The position numbers were made by a program, and so were the translations under genes. The notes below the pieces were generated by a model. The model made no database searches and had not been told where the DNA came from. It saw nothing but the letters and a program-made list of their open reading frames with translations. From assembly GCA_903959715.1 (NCBI GenBank), contig CAJBXX010000135.1:1-5470 (forward strand): DNA of 5,470 bases, read 5' to 3'. The stretch is from an uncultured Alphaproteobacteria bacterium (GTDB lineage Bacteria; Pseudomonadota; Alphaproteobacteria; Rickettsiales; UBA1997). Shown one piece after another: positions 1-5,470 of this stretch (its first letter is position 1; each line of letters opens with the position of its first letter).

Positions 1-1047
1 AAAGAAAAATTTGCCGATTATTTTAAAAATTTTTCTTCGCAAAAAATTTCAATTCAAATCGATAAAAGAACTACAAACTACTGGATTTGCGAGATTTTTG
101 AAAAAAATAATATTAAATATTTTCATAAAAATTGTCCGATTGAAATTTTAAAAGCCGTCAAAAATTCTCAAGAAATAATTGGAGCAAAAAAATCGCATTA
201 TCATGATGCTCTTGCGTTAACAAAGTTTTTATTTTGGCTTTATGAATCGCAAAAAAAATATCAAATAATTTCCGAAATTTCGGCGCAAGAAAAATTGCTT
301 GAATTGCGTCAAAGATCTGATCATTTTCTTTATCCAAGTTTTGAAACTATTTCAGGTTTTGAAGCCAACGGAGCTATAATTCACTACCGCTCAACCCCGC
401 AAAGTAATAAAGAATTTTTTGGAAATTCTTTATATTTATTCGATTCGGGTGGGCAGTATTTTGGTGATAATTTTTGTGGAACAACCGATGTTACGCGAAC
501 CGTTGCCATTGGCAAACCTAACTCAGAAATGATTGAAGATTATACGCGAGTTTTAAAGGGTCACATTGCTTTGGCTCGAATTAAATTCCCGCAAGGCACT
601 AGCGGTTCACAACTTGACATTCTAGCGCGTTCGCATCTTTGGAATGTTGGAAAAAATTATGATCACGGCACGGGGCATGGCGTCGGAAGCTTCTTATCAG
701 TGCATGAAGGACCCTGCTCGATTAGTAAAAATTCACATCAAGCTTTGCAAATTGGCATGATTTTATCAAATGAACCAGGATTTTATAAAGAAGGTGAATA
801 TGGGATTCGCTTAGAAAATCTTATGTTGGTCAAAGAATTTGATGCAAAATTTTTATGCTTTGAAACTTTAACTTTGGTGCCGTTTGACTTGAGTTTAATT
901 GATTTTAAAATGCTCACCTACCCAGAAAAGAAGTGGCTCGCCGAGTATCATCAAAATATTTTACACATTATTGGCGAAGAGTTGAATTATCAAGAATTGT
1001 CGTGGTTTATGTCAAATTATTGCGAACTAAAAGTTCTAGATTTTTAG
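1..1047 (+). CDS. pepP: Xaa-Pro aminopeptidase, M24B family (5' end outside window)
   Basis: This metallo-aminopeptidase removes an N-terminal residue that precedes proline, and is expected to be cytoplasmic. The frame is open from base 1, so the gene starts upstream; 348 codons are visible. The long alphaproteobacterial form is, from memory, near 590 residues, so roughly 240 are missing (most of the N-terminal creatinase-like domains). The M24 pita-bread fold begins near codon 60 (AVKNSQEIIGAKKSHYHDAL). The five metal ligands are all visible: Asp at codon 148 (FDSGGQY), Asp at 163 (GTTDVTRT), His at 226 (GTGHGVG), Glu at 258 (NEPGFY) and Glu at 272 (GIRLEN). A second active-site His lies in VHEGP (codon 235). 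Codons from about 287 match the M24 C-terminal domain (FETLTLVPFDLSLID). The two Asp ligands are 15 residues apart, where 11 is usual. The 3' end overlaps the convergent hda by 12 bp. Family assignment is secure; the exact peptide specificity is not visible. Confidence 0.93.
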   Translation, partial: KEKFADYFKNFSSQKISIQIDKRTTNYWICEIFEKNNIKYFHKNCPIEILKAVKNSQEIIGAKKSHYHDALALTKFLFWLYESQKKYQIISEISAQEKLLELRQRSDHFLYPSFETISGFEANGAIIHYRSTPQSNKEFFGNSLYLFDSGGQYFGDNFCGTTDVTRTVAIGKPNSEMIEDYTRVLKGHIALARIKFPQGTSGSQLDILARSHLWNVGKNYDHGTGHGVGSFLSVHEGPCSISKNSHQALQIGMILSNEPGFYKEGEYGIRLENLMLVKEFDAKFLCFETLTLVPFDLSLIDFKMLTYPEKKWLAEYHQNILHIIGEELNYQELSWFMSNYCELKVLDF

Positions 1048-1710
1048 AAGTTCTTTGGCATTAATTAAATTAAATTTTTTGTCATTTTCACGACAAAAAA
1101 AATCAATTTTTTTAACGATTTGATTTACGGAAGATTGGTTCGGTGAAATATTGCCAAAAATAAAATTTATAATTTGATTTGATAAATCAATTTGTTTTCT
1201 TGTTAAAATATTGATAAAAATTTGTTTTAATGAATCAAGCGAGGCTTGATTTATCTGGCACGAGGCGATATTTTTTAATCGCGATTGCAAATCTTTTAGT
1301 TCAAAAATTTTATTTTCATTAAAAATTAAAATCAAAAATGCTTTACTCTCTGTAGCGCAATTTAAATATTGCAAAAGCTTTTCCTCATCTGTAATTTGGC
1401 AAAAATTATCAATTATAAAAAAGCCATTTTCATAAAAAATTTTTAAAGGATTTTCAAAATTAATTTGCTCTGCGGAAATAAAATTTATTTGATATTTTTG
1501 AGCAAAAATATTGAGCAAATGTGTTTTTCCGCAACCGCTTTCACCCTTTAAAATCATGGATTTAAGGAGATCTTGTTGATAATTATTTTGTTTAAAAAAA
1601 TTATCTAAAAAATTGTAAGCATCGATATTTTCGGGAAGCCTTAAAAAATCATCAATTTTAAAATTATCGATATTTTTGGAATCGTAAAAATCAAAAAATA
1701 ATTGGCTCAC
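1036..1710 (-). CDS. hda: DnaA-related AAA+ regulator of replication initiation, Hda/HdaA-like
   Basis: This 224-residue protein resembles the DnaA AAA+ core without the C-terminal DNA-binding domain, which is the Hda/HdaA architecture. In the known role, Hda bound to the DNA-loaded sliding clamp stimulates ATP hydrolysis by DnaA and prevents re-initiation. Visible features are an N-terminal QLFFDF (residues 3-8) fitting a clamp-binding motif, a Walker A GESGCGKT (56-63), a Walker B-like FFIIDN (97-102), a sensor-1-like strand LILIFN (126-131), and a box VII arginine finger in LQSRLKN (R144). At the expected sensor-2 position (NQSSVNQIV, about 191-199) the usual Arg appears to be Gln192. The start is GTG, five nucleotides after the gatC stop, with no clear Shine-Dalgarno, so translation is probably coupled to gatC. 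The stop overlaps the convergent pepP. It could be a more divergent DnaA-like ATPase, but length, the N-terminal motif and the missing domain IV favour Hda. Confidence 0.84.
   Translation of the reverse strand: MSQLFFDFYDSKNIDNFKIDDFLRLPENIDAYNFLDNFFKQNNYQQDLLKSMILKGESGCGKTHLLNIFAQKYQINFISAEQINFENPLKIFYENGFFIIDNFCQITDEEKLLQYLNCATESKAFLILIFNENKIFELKDLQSRLKNIASCQINQASLDSLKQIFINILTRKQIDLSNQIINFIFGNISPNQSSVNQIVKKIDFFCRENDKKFNLINAKELLKI
1233..1251. repeat. Short perfect inverted repeat inside hda
   Basis: AATCAAGC (1233-1240) and GCTTGATT (1244-1251) form a perfect 8-bp inverted repeat around a 3-nt loop (GAG). It lies in the middle of the hda reading frame, encoding part of NQASLDS. Neither flank carries a T-tract, so it does not look like an intrinsic terminator. 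The repeat is plainly there, but any function is unknown and it may be chance in coding sequence. Confidence 0.55.
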
Positions 1711-1715
1711 GATTT

Positions 1716-2003
1716 TTATTCAATAACTTTGGGAACGGCAAAATAACCGTAAATTTTTTTTGGAGCGTTTTTCAAAATATCTTCTGAAATATTGCCATCA
1801 CTCACTTCGTCGGCGTTTAAATGCAAAGGTTCGTTATGGACATTAATCATTGGCTCGATATTATCGGTGTTAACTTCGTTGAGTTTTTCAATCCAATTGA
1901 TAACATTTTCAATTTGATTTGCCAAAATTTCTTTCTCATCATTGATTTCAATTTGAGCGAGGCGAGAAATCTTTTCAATATCTTTTTGTGTAATTTTTGC
2001 CAT
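1716..2003 (-). CDS. gatC: Asp-tRNA(Asn)/Glu-tRNA(Gln) amidotransferase subunit C
   Basis: GatC is the small subunit of the GatCAB complex, which converts misacylated Glu-tRNA(Gln) and/or Asp-tRNA(Asn) to the correct amidated form; it wraps GatA and GatB together. At 95 residues it has the usual family length. The hallmarks are in order: an N-terminal helix KISRLAQIEI (11-20), the central WIEKLNEVNTDNIEPM (37-52), then SEDILKNAP (73-81) and the conserved C-terminal tail GYFAVPKVIE (86-95). The ATG at 2003 is the natural start, nine bases from the divergent ruvX ATG. No Shine-Dalgarno is visible upstream, so a very short leader is possible. Downstream on the same strand comes hda after 5 nt, where many genomes instead have gatA, so the partner subunits must be encoded elsewhere. 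Identification is very secure. Confidence 0.95.
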   Translation of the reverse strand: MAKITQKDIEKISRLAQIEINDEKEILANQIENVINWIEKLNEVNTDNIEPMINVHNEPLHLNADEVSDGNISEDILKNAPKKIYGYFAVPKVIE

Positions 2004-2022
2004 ATTTTATTTATGATTTATA
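2004..2022 (-). promoter_or_regulatory. Candidate -10 region for gatC in the divergent gatC/ruvX gap
   Basis: Only nine bases (2004-2012) separate the ATGs of gatC and ruvX, so a promoter for each must lie in or beside the other gene. On the minus strand TATAAA (2022 down to 2017) resembles a -10 box and would give a transcript starting only a few bases before the gatC ATG. The nearest -35-like TTTACA is about 14 bp further upstream, shorter than the preferred ~17. In sequence this AT-rich such matches occur easily, so this is a weak prediction. No comparably good box was found for ruvX. Confidence 0.2.
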
Positions 2023-2489
2023 AGGAAATAAGTGATTGTAAAAAAATTTTACCAACCAAAGGGCGTTTACTCGCTCTTGATGTTGGCACTAAAAAAATTG
2101 GAGTTGCGATTTGCGATGAAACGCAAACAATTGCAACGCCGAAGCTTATAATTAAGCGTCAAAGTAATCTAAAAGATTTTGCCACACTTTTATCAATAAT
2201 TCAAGAAAATCCTGTGATAGCTATAATTTTTGGCTTTCCCATCAAAATGGACGGCTCGGAAAATTTGATGTCAGATTTCGTCTTGAAATTTGTTAAAAAT
2301 TTTGAGGATTTTTTGCAAAATTTATCAATAAAAAATATAGTTTTGGTTGTTTTTGATGAAAGATTATCGAGTTTTAAAGCGCGGGATTTTGTCAATAAAA
2401 GCATGAAAAAATCAGCAAAAAAAGATTATGATGATATTTCCGCGAGCCTTATTCTAGAGCACTTCCTTAATGATTTGCGTCAAAGCTAA
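2013..2489 (+). CDS. ruvX: Holliday junction resolvase-like protein / pre-16S rRNA nuclease (YqgF family)
   Basis: RuvX (YqgF) is a small RNase H-fold nuclease; the E. coli protein processes the 5' end of pre-16S rRNA, while the family was first named for similarity to RuvC. The 158-residue product shows the first strand GRLLALDVGTKKIGVA (17-32) with the catalytic Asp23, the FGFPIKMDGSENLMS segment (73-87), DERLSS (115-120) with an acidic active-site residue, and the C-terminal DYDDISASLILEHF (138-151) carrying the last acidic positions. The ATG at 2013 was chosen because the family has a short leader before the LPxxGRLLxLDxGT strand. The frame stays open upstream to 1821, but that part is antisense to gatC and matches nothing in the family. 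The gene is divergent from gatC and its last 36 bp overlap the convergent hemA. Confidence 0.92.
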   Translation: MIYKEISDCKKILPTKGRLLALDVGTKKIGVAICDETQTIATPKLIIKRQSNLKDFATLLSIIQENPVIAIIFGFPIKMDGSENLMSDFVLKFVKNFEDFLQNLSIKNIVLVVFDERLSSFKARDFVNKSMKKSAKKDYDDISASLILEHFLNDLRQS

Positions 2490-3650
2490 AATTAAATCAT
2501 CAATCATTTTTTGAGTGTGTAAAGCGCTCGGAGTAATGCGCAATCTTTCATCGCCCTTTGCCACCGTTGGATAATTAATATGTTGAATATAAATATTAAA
2601 ATTTTCCAAAAGTTTTTGTGAAATAATTTTAGCTTTTTTGGCATCGCCAATACGAACCGAAACGATGTGGGAGTTGTTTTCAAAAATATTTATTTTATTT
2701 TCCAAAAGTCTTTTTTTAACTTCACGCACATTGCTAAAAAGTTTTTCTCTTTCAGCGGTGCTAACCATCAAATGTTCAATATTATTCTTGACAGCAATGG
2801 CAATGCTTGGAGGCATTGAAGTGCTAAATATAAAAGATGAGGCGTAAGAGCGAATGGCATCAATTATTATGGCGGAAGAGGCGATGTAGCCTCCAACAGC
2901 GCCAAAGCCTTTGGCAAATGTGCCTTGAATGATATCGATATGATTTTGTAATTCTAATTTTTCGACTAAACCCGCTCCGCGATTACCGTAAAGTCCGACG
3001 GCGTGAACTTCATCGATATAAGTTAAAGCTTGATATTTTTTGGCAATTTCAACGATTTCGGCAATTTTCCCAAAGTCGCCATCCATTGAATAGACTGATT
3101 CGAAGATGATTATTTTGGGTTGAGATAAATCGTAATTTTTCAATAATTCTGCAAGATGATCTAAATCATTGTGGCGAAAAATATGTTTTTTGGCACCGCT
3201 GTTTCTAATGCCCGCAATAATTGAGGCGTGATTTTTAGCGTCAGAAAAAATTACTAAATTAGGAATAATTTTGACTAAAGCTTGAATGGTACCATCGTTG
3301 GCGGTGTAGCCCGAAGAAAAAACTAAGCCACTTGATTTATGGTGTAAATCGGCGACGATTTTTTCCAAAGCCACAATTGGCGAATTATTTCCTGAAATAT
3401 TGCGCGTTCCGCCCGAGCCAATTCCGTAGTCTTCAAGTGCTTTTTTTGCTTGCAAAATTGCTTGTGGATTTTGCCCCATTCCCAAATAATCATTTGAGCA
3501 CCAAACAACAATTTTTTTACCATTTTTTTTATTGAGGGCAAACGGAAATTCTCCGCAAATTCTGGCGATATCAACAAATTCACGATAACGATTTTCGTTT
3601 TTTAAATCTTCGATTGCTTTGATGAAATATTTTTCAAAATTTTGCGACAT
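2454..3650 (-). CDS. hemA: 5-aminolevulinate synthase (C4 / Shemin pathway)
   Basis: This cytoplasmic PLP enzyme condenses glycine with succinyl-CoA to give 5-aminolevulinate, the first committed step to heme in alphaproteobacteria. From the ATG at 3650 the product has 398 residues, close to the family norm. Visible signatures: NENRYREFVDIARICGEFP (18-36), CSNDYLGMGQNP (51-62), GSGGTRNISGN (78-88), FESVYSMDGD (183-192), YIDEVHAVGLYG (211-222) with PLP-contacting Asp213 and His216, TFAKGFGAVGGY (244-255) with the Schiff-base Lys247, and INYPTVAKGDERLRITPSALHT (358-379, acyl-CoA side). The GDERLRITP block and RYREF start separate it from the related AONS/KBL enzymes. An upstream ATG at 3698 would add 16 unrelated residues and overlap the transporter, so it was not used. 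It lies 22 nt after the EamA gene in a probable operon; its 3' end overlaps ruvX. Confidence 0.95.
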   Translation of the reverse strand: MSQNFEKYFIKAIEDLKNENRYREFVDIARICGEFPFALNKKNGKKIVVWCSNDYLGMGQNPQAILQAKKALEDYGIGSGGTRNISGNNSPIVALEKIVADLHHKSSGLVFSSGYTANDGTIQALVKIIPNLVIFSDAKNHASIIAGIRNSGAKKHIFRHNDLDHLAELLKNYDLSQPKIIIFESVYSMDGDFGKIAEIVEIAKKYQALTYIDEVHAVGLYGNRGAGLVEKLELQNHIDIIQGTFAKGFGAVGGYIASSAIIIDAIRSYASSFIFSTSMPPSIAIAVKNNIEHLMVSTAEREKLFSNVREVKKRLLENKINIFENNSHIVSVRIGDAKKAKIISQKLLENFNIYIQHINYPTVAKGDERLRITPSALHTQKMIDDLILALTQIIKEVL

Positions 3651-3672
3651 ATTTTTAAAATTTTGTAATATT

Positions 3673-4599
3673 TTATAATTCCAAACTGTTTTGCACAAGT
3701 TTTTTTTGTGGCTTTAGTGGCTTTTTTTTAATAATTAAAATTAAGCCAAATAAAATAATTAAAGATCCGATAAAAACCCAAATATCAATTTTTTCATTAA
3801 AGACAAAATATGCTACAAAACTTGTAAATATTAAACGAGAAAAATCAAATGGCTGTAAGAATGATAGCTCATTTTTGCTATAAGCTTCGGCGATTAATTT
3901 ATATGAAATATTAGAAATAATGCCGAGAATAAAAAATTCAATAAAAGCGGTAAAATCAAGCGGAGCTAAATATGGAAGAGCAAAAGGCATCGAAAAAATA
4001 AACATAAAAAATGTCATGTGAGCGACTATGGTTCTAGGTTTATCAGTTTTTGTCATGGTTTTGACGATTAAATTTGATATCGTCCAAAAAATAATTGAAC
4101 AAAATGAAAAAATATAACCCTCGTCAAATTTATGGAAGCCGGGACGAAGAATTATTATGACGCCAACAAAACTTACAAAGCTTGCCATAAAAATATTTTT
4201 TGAAATTTTTTCTTTTAAAAAAATCATTGAGGCAATGGTGGTGACGATTGGCGTTAAAAAACTTAACGAAACCGCCTCCGACAACGGAATTGAGTTAATG
4301 GCATAAAACCAAAAAAACATTGAAATTGTGCCATTTCCGCCACGAAAAACATGTAAATAAATGTTTTTGGTTTGAAAAATAGTGCCACGATTTTTTATAA
4401 ATTGCGGTAAAAGAAAAATCAAACCAAAAAAATTTCGCATCATGACGATGAAAAAAATATGAAATTGTTGATTAAGGTGACGAACTAGAGCAACAACGAT
4501 TGAAAGTAAAAAACATGATAAAATAATTTCAGAAATTCCACGATAATTTTGCTCATGATTTATTTGCGAGGAAAAAAAATTTTTAATTTTTTTACGCAT
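3673..4599 (-). CDS. EamA-type transporter of the drug/metabolite transporter superfamily
   Basis: This 308-residue inner-membrane protein has about ten predicted membrane segments (roughly 22-40, 47-66, 84-102, 106-128, 134-152, 160-179, 190-210, 218-236, 248-267, 272-290) and a lysine-rich cytoplasmic tail. The two EamA halves are visible as an internal duplication: the first ends SFLTPIVTTIASMIFLKEKIS (113-133) and the second in a matching SFLQPFDFSRLIFTSFVAYFVFNEKID (246-272). Loop arginines in MRNFFG (54-59) and FRGGNG (85-90) fit the family. The substrate cannot be read from sequence. The family includes amino acid, nucleotide-sugar and S-adenosylmethionine carriers (the last in Rickettsia), but I see no specific match to that one. 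Its ATG overlaps the upstream helicase stop by 8 nt (ATGCGTAA), indicating translational coupling, and hemA follows 22 nt downstream. Confidence 0.88.
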   Translation of the reverse strand: MRKKIKNFFSSQINHEQNYRGISEIILSCFLLSIVVALVRHLNQQFHIFFIVMMRNFFGLIFLLPQFIKNRGTIFQTKNIYLHVFRGGNGTISMFFWFYAINSIPLSEAVSLSFLTPIVTTIASMIFLKEKISKNIFMASFVSFVGVIIILRPGFHKFDEGYIFSFCSIIFWTISNLIVKTMTKTDKPRTIVAHMTFFMFIFSMPFALPYLAPLDFTAFIEFFILGIISNISYKLIAEAYSKNELSFLQPFDFSRLIFTSFVAYFVFNEKIDIWVFIGSLIILFGLILIIKKKPLKPQKKLVQNSLEL

Positions 4600-5470
4600 A
4601 ATTTTTTATTTTTTTATAAAAATTTATGGCATTCGCATCGGCATTTATTTTAGAAAAATTTAAAGATTCAATAAAAACTCCTTCTAAATTGCGAGCTCGT
4701 GAGAGTGCGACATAGCTTTGTCCGGGGCTAAAACTATCTGATAAATCGCATGAAATTTTGTCGAGAGTTAAGCCTTGCGATTTATGAATTGTGATCGCCC
4801 AAGCTAGAATTAATGGAATTTGAGAAATCGATGCCTCAACTTTATTAACGCGAGTTTCAGCGTCAAATTTTTCTAAAAGCCATTCTTCGGGTGAGATTGT
4901 AAAGGTCTTGGAGTTAGCGAATTCAACGATCGGATATAGTTTTTTTGTTGAAAAATCTTTTACAATTCCAAGAGAGCCATTAATAATTCCTTCTTTTTGT
5001 AAAGTATTTTTTATCATCATTACTTGGGCTCCAACCTTGAGTTTCAAGGATTGATAAGCAATACAATTTTTTTTCAAAAAATCAATTTTATAAGCATCGC
5101 CCTTATATTCCGCTTGAAAAACTTGTTCAGGATTTGGAATATTTTTTAAATATTTATTATTTACAAATTCAACTTTAGCGTTGTGAGTGGTTAGAATTGT
5201 AGGTTGGATTGCAGAATTATTATCAGTTATTTTAATACGCGATTCGAGAATTTTTTTATCTTCAGCGTCGACAATTCCAAAGCGTAAATTATTTAAAAGT
5301 TTAATAAATTTTTCATCGGATTGGCGAAAAATTTTATCTAAAATTATATTATGAAAATTGAGGTCGTCCCAAGTTTTTGAATCAAAGCAAAAATTTGATG
5401 AAGTGTTGTCGCGATTGATTGGAGGAAGTTGTAAAAAATCTCCAAAAAATAACATTTGCATCCCGCCCAT
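4592..5470 (-). CDS. PIF1-like superfamily 1 DNA helicase (5' end outside window)
   Basis: This is the C-terminal part of an ATP-dependent 5'-3' DNA helicase of the PIF1/RecD-like SF1B group, likely acting in replication or repair. The visible 292 codons begin at the window edge; the leading Met is probably internal, because the sequence opens directly into helicase motif III (GDFLQLPPI, 10-18). Walker A and the Walker B acidic pair must lie outside. Further signatures are IFRQSDEKF (47-55, motif IV-like), LKVGAQVMMIKN followed by INGSLGIV (144-155 and 163-170, the SH3-like insertion of the family), WAITIHKSQGLTLD (224-237) and GQSYVALSRAR (250-260) with the motif VI arginine. The gene ends normally, overlapping the EamA start by 8 nt, and is the first visible member of a likely helicase-EamA-hemA transcription unit. 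Because GDFLQLPP is typical of PIF1, I prefer that to RecD2, but the missing half limits certainty. Confidence 0.88.
   Translation of the reverse strand: MGGMQMLFFGDFLQLPPINRDNTSSNFCFDSKTWDDLNFHNIILDKIFRQSDEKFIKLLNNLRFGIVDAEDKKILESRIKITDNNSAIQPTILTTHNAKVEFVNNKYLKNIPNPEQVFQAEYKGDAYKIDFLKKNCIAYQSLKLKVGAQVMMIKNTLQKEGIINGSLGIVKDFSTKKLYPIVEFANSKTFTISPEEWLLEKFDAETRVNKVEASISQIPLILAWAITIHKSQGLTLDKISCDLSDSFSPGQSYVALSRARNLEGVFIESLNFSKINADANAINFYKKIKNYA

Noticed and set aside
1821..2012. Possible N-terminal extension of ruvX, in frame upstream of the ATG at 2013
   Set aside because: It is fully antisense to the well-conserved gatC and has no similarity to the RuvX family; the 2013 start gives the normal short leader before the first strand.
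2201..2404. Minus-strand open frame of 67 codons inside ruvX
   Set aside because: It is a shadow of the conserved ruvX coding frame, with no recognisable domain.
2470..2512. Possible terminator: ATGATTT (2470-2476) and AAATCAT (2494-2500), followed by six T residues at 2507-2512
   Set aside because: The stem is AT-rich with a 17-nt loop, and the T-tract begins six bases after it; such matches are expected by chance at this base composition.
2801..2818. 6-bp inverted repeat CAATGC/GCATTG in hemA
   Set aside because: It is short, coding, and lacks a T-tract; expected by chance.
2638..2847. Plus-strand open frame of 69 codons inside hemA
   Set aside because: It is antisense to conserved hemA C-terminal blocks and resembles no known protein.
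3323..3583. Open frames on both strands (67 and 86 codons) over the hemA N-terminal region
   Set aside because: They are other-frame shadows of the conserved CSNDYLG and GSGGTRN region of hemA.
3651..3698. Alternative upstream ATG for hemA at 3698
   Set aside because: The 16 extra residues are unlike any aminolevulinate synthase N-terminus and would overlap the transporter gene; MSQNFEKYF at 3650 fits the family start.
1..5470. Search for mobile elements, CRISPR, toxin-antitoxin or defence genes, tRNAs and riboswitches
   Set aside because: Nearly every base is inside a recognised housekeeping gene, and I saw no long repeats, RNA gene or foreign-looking segment.

Overview
This is an AT-rich, very tightly packed chromosomal window carrying seven protein genes. 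Two of them, the aminopeptidase at the left edge and the helicase at the right edge, are cut by the window. About 36 bases of the 5470 lie outside coding sequence (1711-1715, 2004-2012, 3651-3672). I see no tRNA, rRNA, mobile element, CRISPR array or convincing intrinsic terminator.

The genes point to an alphaproteobacterium. HemA is a 5-aminolevulinate synthase (the glycine + succinyl-CoA route), gatC and ruvX sit head to head as I recall from many alphaproteobacteria, and a short DnaA-like AAA+ protein of the Hda/HdaA type is present. Strong A/T bias at most third positions, lysine/asparagine/isoleucine-rich proteins, gene overlaps and almost no intergenic DNA suggest a reduced genome, such as a Rickettsiales/Holosporales-like host-associated lineage or a SAR11-like streamlined one. 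The sequence alone does not decide between these.

Layout, left to right: the C-terminal ~350 codons of an M24B Xaa-Pro aminopeptidase (pepP, +) run tail to tail into hda (-), with stop codons overlapping by 12 bp. Upstream of hda on the minus strand is gatC, and the two form a probable gatC-hda transcription unit with a 5-nt gap. gatC diverges from ruvX (+) across only 9 bp. ruvX in turn runs tail to tail into hemA (-), overlapping it by 36 bp. On the minus strand a PIF1-like helicase, an EamA-type membrane transporter and hemA follow each other (8-nt overlap, then a 22-nt gap) and probably form one operon.

Functionally this is a housekeeping neighbourhood: peptide turnover, replication-initiation control, tRNA-dependent amidation, an RNase H-fold nuclease of rRNA processing, tetrapyrrole entry, metabolite transport and a DNA helicase. 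I found no sign of a novel multi-gene system. The items worth a second look are the gene-packing geometry, gatC without gatA, a short insertion between metal ligands in PepP, and a substituted sensor-2 position in Hda.
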